From the NCBI RefSeq assembly GCF_000172555.1, contig NZ_ABOX02000002.1, positions 62,001-126,000 on the forward strand: a stretch of DNA of 64,000 nt. The letters run 5' to 3'. How positions within the stretch are numbered: position 1 is the stretch's first letter; the number at the start of each line of letters is the position of its first letter. Origin of the DNA: Pedosphaera parvula Ellin514 (lineage in GTDB: Bacteria; Verrucomicrobiota; Verrucomicrobiia; Limisphaerales; Pedosphaeraceae). A program made the position numbers and the translations under genes. The notes below the pieces were generated by a model. It was not told the DNA's origin, ran no database searches, and saw nothing but the letters and a program-made list of their open reading frames with translations. Of the stretch, positions 45,486 through 55,400 are shown piece after piece.

Positions 45486-47489
45486 ATGAAACGGAAATTG
45501 AAGAAGCATATATCGCGGAGTGTTCGATATGCACGATATGCATTATTGGCGTTGATGCTGGCATTTCCGTTTGCTTGTCAGGCCGGCTGGCAACTTGTTT
45601 GGAGTGACGAATTCAATCAAGTCGATGGCAGTTCACCCGCGTCTACCAACTGGACTTATGATGTTGGCAACGGCAATGGTGGTTGGGGAAACAACCAGCT
45701 CGAATACGACACGTCCCGGACAAACAATGCCCGGATTCAAGGTGGGCAACTGGTGATCGAAGCCAGGCAGGAGAACACGAATGGCTTTAATTACACCTCG
45801 ACCCGCATGAAGACTCAAGGTAAGTGGTCTTGGACTTATGGCCGCATCGAGGCGAGCATCAAGCTTCCAAAAGGTCAGGGCATCTGGCCCGCATTCTGGA
45901 TGCTCGGCGCAAACATCGATTCCGTGGGTTGGCCCAACTGTGGCGAGATTGACATCATGGAAAACATCGGTAATGCCGGCGACCAGGGCACCGATCACGG
46001 CACGATTCACGGCCCGCAGTCTGGTTTGCCGGCGAATTGTGGGGGAGACTATAACTGTTACAGCGGGGTGGGGGGGACTTATACGATGCCTGGCGGAGCC
46101 AGGCTTTCCGATGGCTTCCACGTTTTCGCCATCGAGTGGACCACCAACCAAATCAAGTGGTACTGTGACACTAATGTGGTGTTCACGGCCACACCCGCCA
46201 GTCTGCCCAGCGGTGGAACCTGGGTCTTCACGGCACCGCAATTCTTGATCTTAAATCTTGCCGTCGGCGGCAACTGGCCCGGAAATCCGGATGGCACGAC
46301 TGTTTTCCCTCAGCAAATGTTGGTGGATTATGTCCGCGTTTATAGCTTTGTGCCCGCAGCTCCGGACGCACCGACCGGATTGACCGCCAGCCCAGGGAAT
46401 GCCAAGGTCTATTTGAGTTGGGATGTCTCGAACTCCGATGCGACCGGTTACATTATCAAGCGGGCGGCGGTGAGCGGAGGATCTTACATCACAGTAGGCA
46501 CTACTTCCACGAACAATTTCACTGACTCTGGTGTCTTCAATTGCTCGACCTACTACTACGTGGTGTCGGCGACCAACTCCTTGGGCGAGAGTATGAACTC
46601 CAGCGAACAAACCGCCGCGTTGGGTGAATTCGCCCTGGCCGTGAACTCGGGTGGCAGCGCTGTTGGACAATTCGGGGCAGATGCCTACTTCACGGGCGGC
46701 ACCCAGGCCGGTTCTACAACCGCTGAAATTGACACCTCCGGCCTGGTCGCGCCGGCGCCGCAAGCAGTGTATCAGACCGAGCGTTTTGGCAACTGTACTT
46801 ATACCTTCACCGGCCTGACATCCGGTTTGAATTACAAGGTGCGCCTTCACTTCGCCGAGTACTACTGGACAGCAGTTGGACAACGGCGCTTCAACGTCTC
46901 CATCAACGGAACACAAGTTCTGACCAATTTTGACATCCTTGCCGTGACTGGCGCGCAATACAAAGCAACGATTCAGGAATTTACAGCCACCGCCAATAAC
47001 GGGCAGATCACTGTGCAATACACGACCGTCACGGATAACGCCAAGTCCGGCGGCATTGAAATCCTCCTTGCCCGGACGGCTACCCCGACCGCGAGCAACA
47101 ACGGCCCGATTTGGACGGGAATGACCTTGAACCTCACCGCCTCGACAGTTTCCGGTGCGACTTACCACTGGACTGGACCCGACGGCTTTACTTCCACGAA
47201 ACAGAACCCCTCCATCGTGAATGCCTCGACCAAGGCCTCCGGCCTTTACAGTGTGACTGCGATAATTGGCACCTGTGCTTCAACCCCGGCCACCACCGCG
47301 GTAACCGTTAATCCGCCAGCCAGGCTGACCATTCAGTCTTTGGGACAAAACTTAACTATTGGCTGGCCCGCAGGCGTGCTCCAATCAGCCACCAATGTCA
47401 GTGGTCCCTGGAGCAATCTGAGTGTCGTAACACCTCTCAATACCAACGCGACAGCGACACAACAATTCTACCGCCTTAAACTGCAATGA
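45486..47489 (+). CDS. Secreted GH16 glucanase with FN3, malectin-like and Ig-like domains
   Basis: A 667-residue exported enzyme. The signal peptide is YALLALMLAFPFACQA. GH16 occupies about residues 35-290: WQLVWSDEFN, TSTRMKTQGKWSWTYGRIEA, and the catalytic motif GEIDIMENIG with nucleophile E154, D156 and acid/base E159. It closes with FPQQMLVDYVRVYS. This motif type is found in laminarinases and related beta-1,3-glucanases. An FN3 domain (APTGLTASPGNAKVYLSWDV) and a malectin-like domain (YKVRLHFAEYYWTAVGQRRFNVSING) follow, then an Ig-like domain and the shared C-terminus ending QFYRLKLQ. It probably starts extracellular glucan breakdown for the sugar operon at 49.5-56.6 kb. Confidence 0.93.
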   Translation: MKRKLKKHISRSVRYARYALLALMLAFPFACQAGWQLVWSDEFNQVDGSSPASTNWTYDVGNGNGGWGNNQLEYDTSRTNNARIQGGQLVIEARQENTNGFNYTSTRMKTQGKWSWTYGRIEASIKLPKGQGIWPAFWMLGANIDSVGWPNCGEIDIMENIGNAGDQGTDHGTIHGPQSGLPANCGGDYNCYSGVGGTYTMPGGARLSDGFHVFAIEWTTNQIKWYCDTNVVFTATPASLPSGGTWVFTAPQFLILNLAVGGNWPGNPDGTTVFPQQMLVDYVRVYSFVPAAPDAPTGLTASPGNAKVYLSWDVSNSDATGYIIKRAAVSGGSYITVGTTSTNNFTDSGVFNCSTYYYVVSATNSLGESMNSSEQTAALGEFALAVNSGGSAVGQFGADAYFTGGTQAGSTTAEIDTSGLVAPAPQAVYQTERFGNCTYTFTGLTSGLNYKVRLHFAEYYWTAVGQRRFNVSINGTQVLTNFDILAVTGAQYKATIQEFTATANNGQITVQYTTVTDNAKSGGIEILLARTATPTASNNGPIWTGMTLNLTASTVSGATYHWTGPDGFTSTKQNPSIVNASTKASGLYSVTAIIGTCASTPATTAVTVNPPARLTIQSLGQNLTIGWPAGVLQSATNVSGPWSNLSVVTPLNTNATATQQFYRLKLQ

Positions 47490-47614
47490 GAAGATCAGAT
47501 CAGTCGTCGGTGCAGTGGCAGTATCCAAATAGCAGCTTATCCAAATCTGCGAAAACTGCGAGTGTGAATGTCTATGAAAGCCGAGCTGAAGTTCAGATCG
47601 GCATTGAGCTCAAT

Positions 47615-47640
47615 AAACTAGCCACTCGGCTAGCTAGGCA
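47615..47640 (+). repeat. Hairpin repeat, copy 2
   Basis: Same 26-base block as at 37603-37628 (stem ctagcc / ggctag, loop actc). It lies 126 bases after the GH16 stop and about 100 bases before the next start. It could serve as a weak terminator or be a small interspersed repeat. Confidence 0.55.
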
Positions 47641-47741
47641 CTTTAGCGGTTCCTGTTAAGTTCAACCTGTTACCCAATTGCTGTCAATGCCAACAACTGC
47701 CGCGATTTTGGCGACGACTGAATTAATTTAAAAAAATAATT

Positions 47742-48584
47742 ATGAAATCAAAGAAATCACTAGTCAACTGCATGGCTGCTTTCACCCTCATGGGTGTTGC
47801 CCTGAGCGCCAAGGCTGATACAACCTTCACCGTTGATCCCGGGGCGGCCTGGCTCGGATACATGAACGTTTTTGAGATTCCGGCAAACGGCGGAGGTTAC
47901 GTCTTTGGCAGTGCCTGGGGGACAGCTGACTTGGTGGCAACATTTTCAGGCAGTACATTGACTCTCGCCCCAAATAGCGTCAATGATACCAACTCATTTT
48001 GGTACACCCCCAGCGGCATGCCGGGAGCAGTCGGCAATAAAACCATGGATGCGAGCATGTATGTGGAGTCCAGTGACGGCAGTTTGGGCGGGCAAACCAT
48101 CACCTTCACTGGCCAGGTATTAACCAGCACTTTGACCACGAATACCGATTACACCTCGGTGGCATTCATCAAGGATTTTGCTCCCGACTTTTCCTCTTCC
48201 GTCAGCACAACCATTCCTCTGACGAATGGAGTGTTTAGCATCAGCCTTGCAACCATTAACGACCCCACTCGCCATGTGCAGTATGGTTTCGAAACCATTG
48301 GTCCCGATGTCTGGAGTACGGATGTGGGCAACTATGGTGTCGTGAAAATTGCACCCGTCTCGAACACGCCAGCAGCGATGGCTATCACTCCCAGCCTTGC
48401 AGGTGCAAACTTGAATCTCTCGTTCCCGACCCAGAACGGATTTGCCTACACCGTTCAATTTAAGACCAGTGTAACTGATGCTTCATGGTCAATGCTGACT
48501 GTTACAAACGGGACGGGCTCAACTGCTGTCGTGACCGATACCCATGCCAGCTCTGGTCGGTTCTATCGACTGTCGATTCAGTAA
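47742..48584 (+). CDS. Secreted protein of unknown function with FYRL-type C-terminus
   Basis: A 280-residue protein with a clear signal peptide (LVNCMAAFTLMGVALSAKA). The mature part begins DTTFTVDPGAAWLGYMNVFE, contains FGSAWGTADLVATFSGSTLTL and YVESSDGSLGGQTITFTGQV, and is all-beta in appearance. The last 65 residues are the shared C-terminal domain (LNLSFPTQNGFAYTVQFKT, ending GRFYRLSIQ). I do not recognise a catalytic family. It is followed closely by a prepilin-like gene, repeating the secreted-protein/prepilin pairing seen elsewhere in the window. Confidence 0.75.
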   Translation: MKSKKSLVNCMAAFTLMGVALSAKADTTFTVDPGAAWLGYMNVFEIPANGGGYVFGSAWGTADLVATFSGSTLTLAPNSVNDTNSFWYTPSGMPGAVGNKTMDASMYVESSDGSLGGQTITFTGQVLTSTLTTNTDYTSVAFIKDFAPDFSSSVSTTIPLTNGVFSISLATINDPTRHVQYGFETIGPDVWSTDVGNYGVVKIAPVSNTPAAMAITPSLAGANLNLSFPTQNGFAYTVQFKTSVTDASWSMLTVTNGTGSTAVVTDTHASSGRFYRLSIQ

Positions 48585-48665
48585 TATGCCGGAAATGTCA
48601 GGAGGATCAGCCTCCATAAAACAGATGAACCCAGGTTGCCCGGTGTGGGCTTAAACAGAAGTAAA

Positions 48666-49427
48666 ATGAAAACTAGTATTCGCAGGGCTAAAAGGGGTTT
48701 TACGTTGATTGAACTGTTGGTTGTCATCGCCATCATCGCCATCCTTGCCGGCCTTCTGCTGCCCGCGTTGAGCAAGGCAAAAGAAAAGGCCAAGGGCATT
48801 GCCTGCACCAACAACAATAAGCAGATTGCCTTGGCCATCATGATGTATGCAAATGATAATAGCGAGTTTTTGCCTCCGTTGAATGACAGGAACTTCGCTA
48901 CTCACACTACAAACTGGTGGTTTCGGTACCTCGACCAGGGCAACTATCTCACGAGCGTCTCAACCTCAAACAATATCTGGCGTTGCCCGGCGGTGATGGA
49001 TAAGGACATTGTGTCTTCCACGGTTGCTTATTATAATTCTCCCTGTGAAGGTTATGGCCCGCTAGAGGATACCAGCAGCCCGGCAAACGGGGTGATTCGA
49101 TATTATCTGGATCTCTCCGGTAACGTTCAAGGAAGCCGAAGAATGAACACAATAGCGCGGACCAGTCAGATCTGGTTGATCGGGGATGTGGGATCCCCCA
49201 AAACCGGGGGCAATCTAAATCAGCAGCCCGTCGCTTATTACACGGATATCTCGCTAATAAAGCCGGTGATTGGTTCGGGTTGGACAACTGTTCCTTCTTA
49301 TAAACAAGCTGCCTGCCGACATAATGGGCGTGCCATCTTCTCGTTCTGCGATGGACATGTGGAAAGTTGGAAGTGGTCGGATTTGAGTAAGGACGTCAAC
49401 GATGTCTTCGCCCTAAACTCCTTTTAA
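48666..49427 (+). CDS. Prepilin-type N-terminal cleavage/methylation domain protein
   Basis: A pseudopilin-like protein of about 253 residues. Its N-terminus [20 protein letters not shown] carries the prepilin cleavage site, followed by a hydrophobic helix ([22 protein letters not shown]). The ATG at 48666 fits the short basic leader better than an upstream start at 48636. The C-terminal region has [21 protein letters not shown], the histidine-to-DGH signature of the family. It starts about 80 bases after the small secreted protein gene and precedes the MFS transporter gene by about 100 bases. Confidence 0.88.
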   Translation: MKTSIRRAKRGFTLIELLVVIAIIAILAGLLLPALSKAKEKAKGIACTNNNKQIALAIMMYANDNSEFLPPLNDRNFATHTTNWWFRYLDQGNYLTSVSTSNNIWRCPAVMDKDIVSSTVAYYNSPCEGYGPLEDTSSPANGVIRYYLDLSGNVQGSRRMNTIARTSQIWLIGDVGSPKTGGNLNQQPVAYYTDISLIKPVIGSGWTTVPSYKQAACRHNGRAIFSFCDGHVESWKWSDLSKDVNDVFALNSF

Positions 49428-49524
49428 GGATTTTTCGCAGCGAAAAAAATATTCCCATGTGGAGAGGATTCGATGGTAGATTCCAATCGGCCACGACCAA
49501 GGGATTAACGCGATCATTCAACAT

Positions 49525-51117
49525 ATGAAACAAGGCAAATTTTATACCATTGCGATCGCGCTCATTGTGGCGGTTGGAGGATTCCTGCTCGGCTTTGACG
49601 CCACGGTGATTTCCGGCGCAGTGCCATTCATCAAGAAATATTTTTCGCTGGTTGGTACCAGCGGTGATTTGAAACTGGGATGGGCTGTGAGTTGCCTTGG
49701 ATGGGGTGCGCTTGGCGGAAATGCCCTCGCCGGTTTTTTAAGCGACGCCTATGGTCGTAAAAAAATACTCATGCTGACGGCGGTCTTGTTCACTGTTTCC
49801 GCCCTGCTTTCGGCCCTGACGTCAGATTTTACCGTCTTCGTCCTGTCGCGGATTCTCGGCGGAATTGCCGTGGGTGGCGCCATACTCATTGCGCCAGTTT
49901 ACATTGCTGAAATTGCCCCCTCGAAATTGCGCGGCAGCCTGGTCTCGTTCAACCAGTTGATGATCGTGATTGGTATCTCAGCCTCGTTCTTTTCCAACTA
50001 TTTTCTCCTGAGCCTCGGGGAAAATTGCTGGCGCTGGATGCTGGGTGTCGAAGCTGTCCCGGCTGCTCTTTATCTTGTATTGCTATTCTTCGTGCCGGAA
50101 AGTCCGCGTTGGCTGTTCGGCAAAGGATGCGAAGATCAGGCACAGAAAATCTTCACCAAGGTAGCTGGCCCGGAGCACGCGGCCGACGAAATCCGCAGCA
50201 TCCGCCAGAATGCGTCGGAACAGGTGGCCGGTGTAGGCGTCAGCGCGTTGTTCAGCCGAAAAATGCGGTTTGTCATGCTGATCGCATTGACGATTGCATT
50301 CTTCCAGCAGATCACCGGTATCAACGCAGTTTTCTATTATTTGCCAACCATTTTTTCGCACACGGGAGGCGGTACAAACGCAGCGTTCAAACAAGCCGTG
50401 CTCGTGGGCCTGGTCAACTTGGGCATGACCTTTGTGGCGATCAAGTGGATTGACCGGTTGGGCCGCAAACCGCTGCTCGTGATGGGCACCGCCGGCATGG
50501 CCATTTCCTTGTTGACCTGCGCCGGGGCATTTCACAATTCCAATTATCAATTGACTGACAAATCGTTCGCCGTTTTAAGCGACAATAAAGTTCCGGCCGA
50601 ATTGATCAATAATCTTCAAAAGTTGGAACCGAAGGTGTTCGCCACGGACAAGGAATTTCTTGCGGACCTGGACACGAAGCTGGGCGCAGAGCGGCTTGCC
50701 CCTTACCACGATGCCTTGGCCACCGCCGGGTTAAACATTCGCGCTTCACTCGTGCTGTATGCCATTATCGGGTTCGTGGCATCATTTGCCATTTCGCTGG
50801 GGCCGGTGATGTGGGTGCTTTTGTCGGAAATCTTTCCCAACGCTTATCGTGGCGCAGCGATTTCCGTCGTCGGCTTTTGGAACTCGGTCATCAGCGCCTC
50901 GGTCACGATGATCTTCCCATGGGAACTGACGCACTTCGGAGCGTCCGGAACGTTTCTCGGCTACGGCCTGCTGGCCTTGGCAGCGTTGGTGTTCGTGTTG
51001 TTTGCCATTCCTGAAACCAAGGGCAAATCGCTGGAGGAATTGGAGCAACTGCTCGTACGCCAGGAACCTTCGCCCAAAAAATCAAATTTATGGACTCCCG
51101 AAAAATTGTCTCACTGA
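49525..51117 (+). CDS. MFS sugar porter
   Basis: A 530-residue major facilitator of the sugar porter family (XylE/GalP-like). Marks are FLLGFDATVISGAVPFIKKYF, GWGALGGNALAGFLSDAYGRKK, PESPRWLFGKG, QQITGINAVFYYLP, SLGPVMWVLLSEIFPNAYRG and IPETKGKSLEELE. It moves monosaccharides with protons across the inner membrane. A hydrophilic insert of about 65 residues (LTDKSFAVLSDNKVPAELIN through AERLAPYHD) sits in the second half, before VLYAIIGFVASFAIS; typical members lack it. The next gene begins inside its last 28 bases, so the operon is tightly coupled. Confidence 0.93.
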   Translation: MKQGKFYTIAIALIVAVGGFLLGFDATVISGAVPFIKKYFSLVGTSGDLKLGWAVSCLGWGALGGNALAGFLSDAYGRKKILMLTAVLFTVSALLSALTSDFTVFVLSRILGGIAVGGAILIAPVYIAEIAPSKLRGSLVSFNQLMIVIGISASFFSNYFLLSLGENCWRWMLGVEAVPAALYLVLLFFVPESPRWLFGKGCEDQAQKIFTKVAGPEHAADEIRSIRQNASEQVAGVGVSALFSRKMRFVMLIALTIAFFQQITGINAVFYYLPTIFSHTGGGTNAAFKQAVLVGLVNLGMTFVAIKWIDRLGRKPLLVMGTAGMAISLLTCAGAFHNSNYQLTDKSFAVLSDNKVPAELINNLQKLEPKVFATDKEFLADLDTKLGAERLAPYHDALATAGLNIRASLVLYAIIGFVASFAISLGPVMWVLLSEIFPNAYRGAAISVVGFWNSVISASVTMIFPWELTHFGASGTFLGYGLLALAALVFVLFAIPETKGKSLEELEQLLVRQEPSPKKSNLWTPEKLSH

Positions 51118-52445
51118 AATTTCTGCCGGTCTTGCTGTTTGGCGCCATGTTTGCAGGCACCTGCCTGGCGCACGCTGACAGCAAGTCTGCGGGGCCTGCC
51201 AAGGTGGAAGTCCGCAAGACGGATAGCCGCTGGCAGCTTTATGTGAACCGGCAACCGTTTTACATCAAGGGTGCCGGACTGGAGTTTGGCGATCAGGAAA
51301 GGCTCGCGGCGGCTGGCGGGAATTCCTTCCGCACCTGGCGCACAGACAATGGCCGCGAGACAGGGCAACAAATTTTGGATCGCGCAAGGAAAAACGGATT
51401 GTATGTCACGATGGGACTCGACCTTTCGCGCGAACGGCATGGCTTTGATTATTCGGACACGAAAGCCGTCGCCAAACAGCTCGCCAACATCAAGGCCCAG
51501 GTGCTCAAATTCAAGGATCATCCAGCGCTGCTCATGTGGGACATCGGCAACGAGCTGAATTTGAACTCAAAAAATCCGAAAGTCTGGGATGCCGTGAACG
51601 ATATCTCCAAAATGATTCATCAGGTCGATCCAAACCATCCCACCACCACGTCGCTGGCAGGCATCAGTAAAGGCTTGATAGACCAAATCAAAGTCCATGC
51701 GCCGGATCTGGATCTTTTGTGCGTCCAGTCTTACGCCGACATTGTAAATCTGCCGCGCCAGCTTCGGGACAGTGGCTGGGATGGCCCGTATGCCGTCACC
51801 GAGTGGGGCGCCACTGGGCATTGGGAATGCGGCAAGACCGGCTGGGGTGCCCCCATTGAGGAAAATAGTTCGATAAAGGCGGATGCCTACCGCAAGCGCT
51901 ATGAAACCGCCATCGCCTCGGACACGAAAAACTGTCTCGGCTCCTACGTTTTCCTCTGGGGACAAAAACAGGAACGTACGCCGACCTGGTATGGCATGTT
52001 TCTCCCGTCCGACGAGGCAACGGAAACCGTGGATGTGATGCAGTATCTTTGGACCGGAGTCTGGCCGGAGTTCCGTAGCCCGCAATTGAAAGGTTTTTGG
52101 TTGGATGAAAAAACTGCCGGTCAGAATGTTCGCCTCACTGCCGGCCAGGGTTACGCGGCAAAGGTCCTGGTGCAATCTCCCGCGGATGCGACGCTGACTT
52201 ATGTCTGGGAAGTCATGGAAGAAAGCAGCGCGCAATCCGTCGGCGGCGATTCTGAAGTCCAACCACGGCGTCTGCCTGGTCTCGTTTCCTCGAAGTCTTC
52301 CGGCTCGGCGCAACTGAAGGCTCCGGAGAAGACCGGCGCTTACCGCCTTTTCGTTTATGCGCTCGACAGCCATGGGAAGGCTGCCTACGCGAACATTCCG
52401 TTTTTTGTTGACGCCGGGACTTCCTCGGTTGCCGCGAAACCATGA
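51090..52445 (+). CDS. Secreted glycoside hydrolase with GH2/GH5-like TIM barrel
   Basis: A 451-residue protein with a signal peptide (FLPVLLFGAMFAGTCLAHA). The core resembles the TIM-barrel domain of GH2 and related clan A enzymes: YIKGAGLEFGDQERLAAAGGN, NSFRTWRTDNGRE, LLMWDIGNELNL with probable acid/base E155, and YAVTEWGATGHWE with probable nucleophile E238. The last 110 residues form an Ig-like or beta-sandwich domain. It overlaps the transporter gene by 28 bases and the phosphorylase-like gene by 4. It probably trims oligosaccharides released by an endo-glucanase such as the GH16 enzyme upstream; linkage specificity cannot be read from the sequence. Confidence 0.82.
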   Translation: MDSRKIVSLKFLPVLLFGAMFAGTCLAHADSKSAGPAKVEVRKTDSRWQLYVNRQPFYIKGAGLEFGDQERLAAAGGNSFRTWRTDNGRETGQQILDRARKNGLYVTMGLDLSRERHGFDYSDTKAVAKQLANIKAQVLKFKDHPALLMWDIGNELNLNSKNPKVWDAVNDISKMIHQVDPNHPTTTSLAGISKGLIDQIKVHAPDLDLLCVQSYADIVNLPRQLRDSGWDGPYAVTEWGATGHWECGKTGWGAPIEENSSIKADAYRKRYETAIASDTKNCLGSYVFLWGQKQERTPTWYGMFLPSDEATETVDVMQYLWTGVWPEFRSPQLKGFWLDEKTAGQNVRLTAGQGYAAKVLVQSPADATLTYVWEVMEESSAQSVGGDSEVQPRRLPGLVSSKSSGSAQLKAPEKTGAYRLFVYALDSHGKAAYANIPFFVDAGTSSVAAKP

Positions 52446-55400
52446 TCAACGGCCCTCCCGTCATCGGATGCAAACTCATTTTCTCGGCAGCAATCCCGGT
52501 CCGGTCCGGCACGGAAAAAGTAGAAGGCCGACAGGTCGTGGTGGACGGCGAGGAATTCTATTGCATCTCGAATTCTGATCAGATGCGCCCGTTCTTTTTG
52601 AGCATCGTGAGCAGCGCGGATCACTGGATGTTCATCTCCAGTAATGGTGCGCTAACCGCCGGCCGACGCCATCCCGACCTCGCACTGTTTCCGTATTACA
52701 CCGACGACAAAATCCACGACGCGGTGGAAATCACCGGCTCCAAAACCATCATCATCGTTGAGCGTGGCGGCAAAAAATATCTGTGGGAACCGTTTTTTGA
52801 ACGCGGACGCGGCATTTACCAGGCAGAGCGCAACCTGTACAAAAATTTTCCGGGCAACAAAATCATTTTTGAGGAAATTAATGAAGACCTCGGCCTGACC
52901 TTCCGCAATGGCTGGGCCAGCAGCGGGCAATTTGGCTGGGTGCGTCAATCGTCGGTGGCCAGTTCCGCCGCCGGCATTGTCAAAGTGCACTTGGTGGATG
53001 GCATGCAAAATTTGTTGCCCTGCGGTATTGGCAGCCAGTTTCAACTCGAAAAAAGCACGCTCATTGACGCTTACAAAAAAAACGAGCTGCTCCCGGAGTC
53101 TGGTCTGGGACTTTTTCTGTTGAGCTCGATTCCCGTGGATCGGCCGGAGCCTGCAGAATCGCTGCGTGCCACCACGGTTTGGTCAGCCGGAATTCCCCGC
53201 CGCAACGTATTATTGTCTTCCGTTCAACTTGAAAAGTTCCGCCAAGGTCTGCCGCTAAAGACCGAAATCGATGTCCGTGGGGAACGTGGCGCATACTTTA
53301 TCGAATCGGAATTCTCTTTGCGCTCCGGGCAATCTCGCCATTGGATGATCGTTGCAGATGTGGATCAGGGGCCGTCACAGGTCGCCAATCTTCGCAGGCT
53401 CCTGCGTTCGCCGGTCCGGTTGCAAAAAAAGATTGAGGCCGACATCGCGCAGGGCACGCAAGAGCTCTGGCGGATCGTGGCTTGTGGCGACGGGCTGCAA
53501 AAATCAGCGCGTCCGCTCGGCGACGCCCGTCATTTTAACAACGTCCTCTTCAACGTGATGCGCGGCGGGGTGTTTTTAGACGGCTACCAGATTGACCTCG
53601 CAGATCTATTTTCGTTTGTTCACCACGCAAATTCATCCGTGGCCACACGGCACGGTACATTGTTTCGCAAGCTCGGCAAAACGGCCTCGCGCACTCACGT
53701 GCTCGCGCTCGCCCGAGAGTCCGCCGACGCCAATCTGGAACGGCTTTGCCAGGAATACTTGCCGCTCACGTTTAGTCGGCGGCACGGCGATCCCAGTCGT
53801 CCGTGGAACCGCTTTTCCATTACCCCGCGCGGTGCGGATGGTCGGCGGGTTTTGAATTACGAGGGCAACTGGCGCGATATTTTTCAAAACTGGGAGGCGC
53901 TGGCGGTCTCCTTTCCGGGCTTTGTATCCGGCATGGTATGCAAATTCGTGAACGCCTCGACAGCGGATGGCTACAATCCTTACCGCATCACTCGCGATGG
54001 ATTTGATTGGGAAGTACACGACCCGCACGACCCATGGTCGCACATCGGCTACTGGGGCGATCATCAGATCATTTATCTATTGAAGCTGCTGGAAATATTG
54101 GAGCGGCACGAACCGGAGGTGCTGCGCGATTTTCTCACGCGTGATATTTTTGCCTTCGCCAATGTTCCTTACAAAATAAAACCCTACGCGCAACTGCTGG
54201 AAAATCCGCGCGACACGGTGGACTTTGATTCTGAGATGGACCAACTCACGCGGCAGCGCGTTGGTGAGATTGGCGCGGATGGAAAACTGGTTTGGGACAA
54301 AAATGATTGCGTTCGGCACGTGAACCTGACTGAAAAGCTGCTCATCCCGCTGCTTGCGAAATTTGGCAACTTCATTCCGGGCGCGGGCATCTGGCTGAAC
54401 ACGCAGCGACCGGAATGGAACGACGCCAACAACGCGCTCGTGGGCAATGGCGTTTCGATGGTGACACTGTATCAACTCCGCAGGCATCTGGCGTTTTGCC
54501 GGGAACTGTTCCTGTCTTTCGAGGCCAGCGAAGTTGATTTGTCCGCAGAAGTGGCAGATTGGTTTTCGGCGACCCTGACGATTCTGAAACGGCATCGCCA
54601 GGCGAAGATCGGCGACAGCGAACGTCGTAAAATGCTCGATGCACTGGGTCGCGCGGCGGGAAATTATCGCCGGCAAATTTACTCGGATGGTTTTTCCGGG
54701 TTGAAAATTGCGGCGACTAAAGACCAATTGCTTGGATTTCTTGACGTGGCGCTAACCTTGATTGATGAGTCCATCCGCGCGAACCTTCGGGCGGACGGGC
54801 TTTACCACTCCTACAACCTCGTTGAGTTGGGCAACCGCACCGGCATTCCTGTGCGGCGGTTGTCCGAAATGCTCGAAGGTCAGGCCGCTATTTTAGGCGC
54901 TAATATTCTCACAGCCAAAGAGTCGCTCGATTTGCTCACGGCACTAAAACGCAGCCCGGTTTACCGCGCGGATCAGAAATCCTATCTCCTCTATCCCGAC
55001 CGCAGTCTGCCGCGGTTTGTCGAGAAGAACAATCTCCCGGCGGTATCGGTCGCGCGTCTGCAACTGCTCAAGCGATTGCTGGCGGATGGCAACCGACAGT
55101 TGGTTGAACGCGATGTCTCCGGCGTTTGCCATTTCCAGCCGCGCATCACCAATGCGGGCGACGTGAAGGCCATCTTGAAGCAGCTTGCCGTCGGCGGTTA
55201 CGCGAGTCTGGTGAAACGCGAGTCGGCGCAGGTGTTGGAACTGTTTGAGAAAATGTTCGACCATCGTTCGTTCACCGGGCGCTCGGGAACTTTTTTCGGC
55301 TACGAAGGCTTGGGCTGCATTTACTGGCACATGGTTTCCAAGCTGCTGCTCGCCACGCAGGAATCTTTTTTCCGTGCCGACGCGACGCCGTTCGCCGGGA

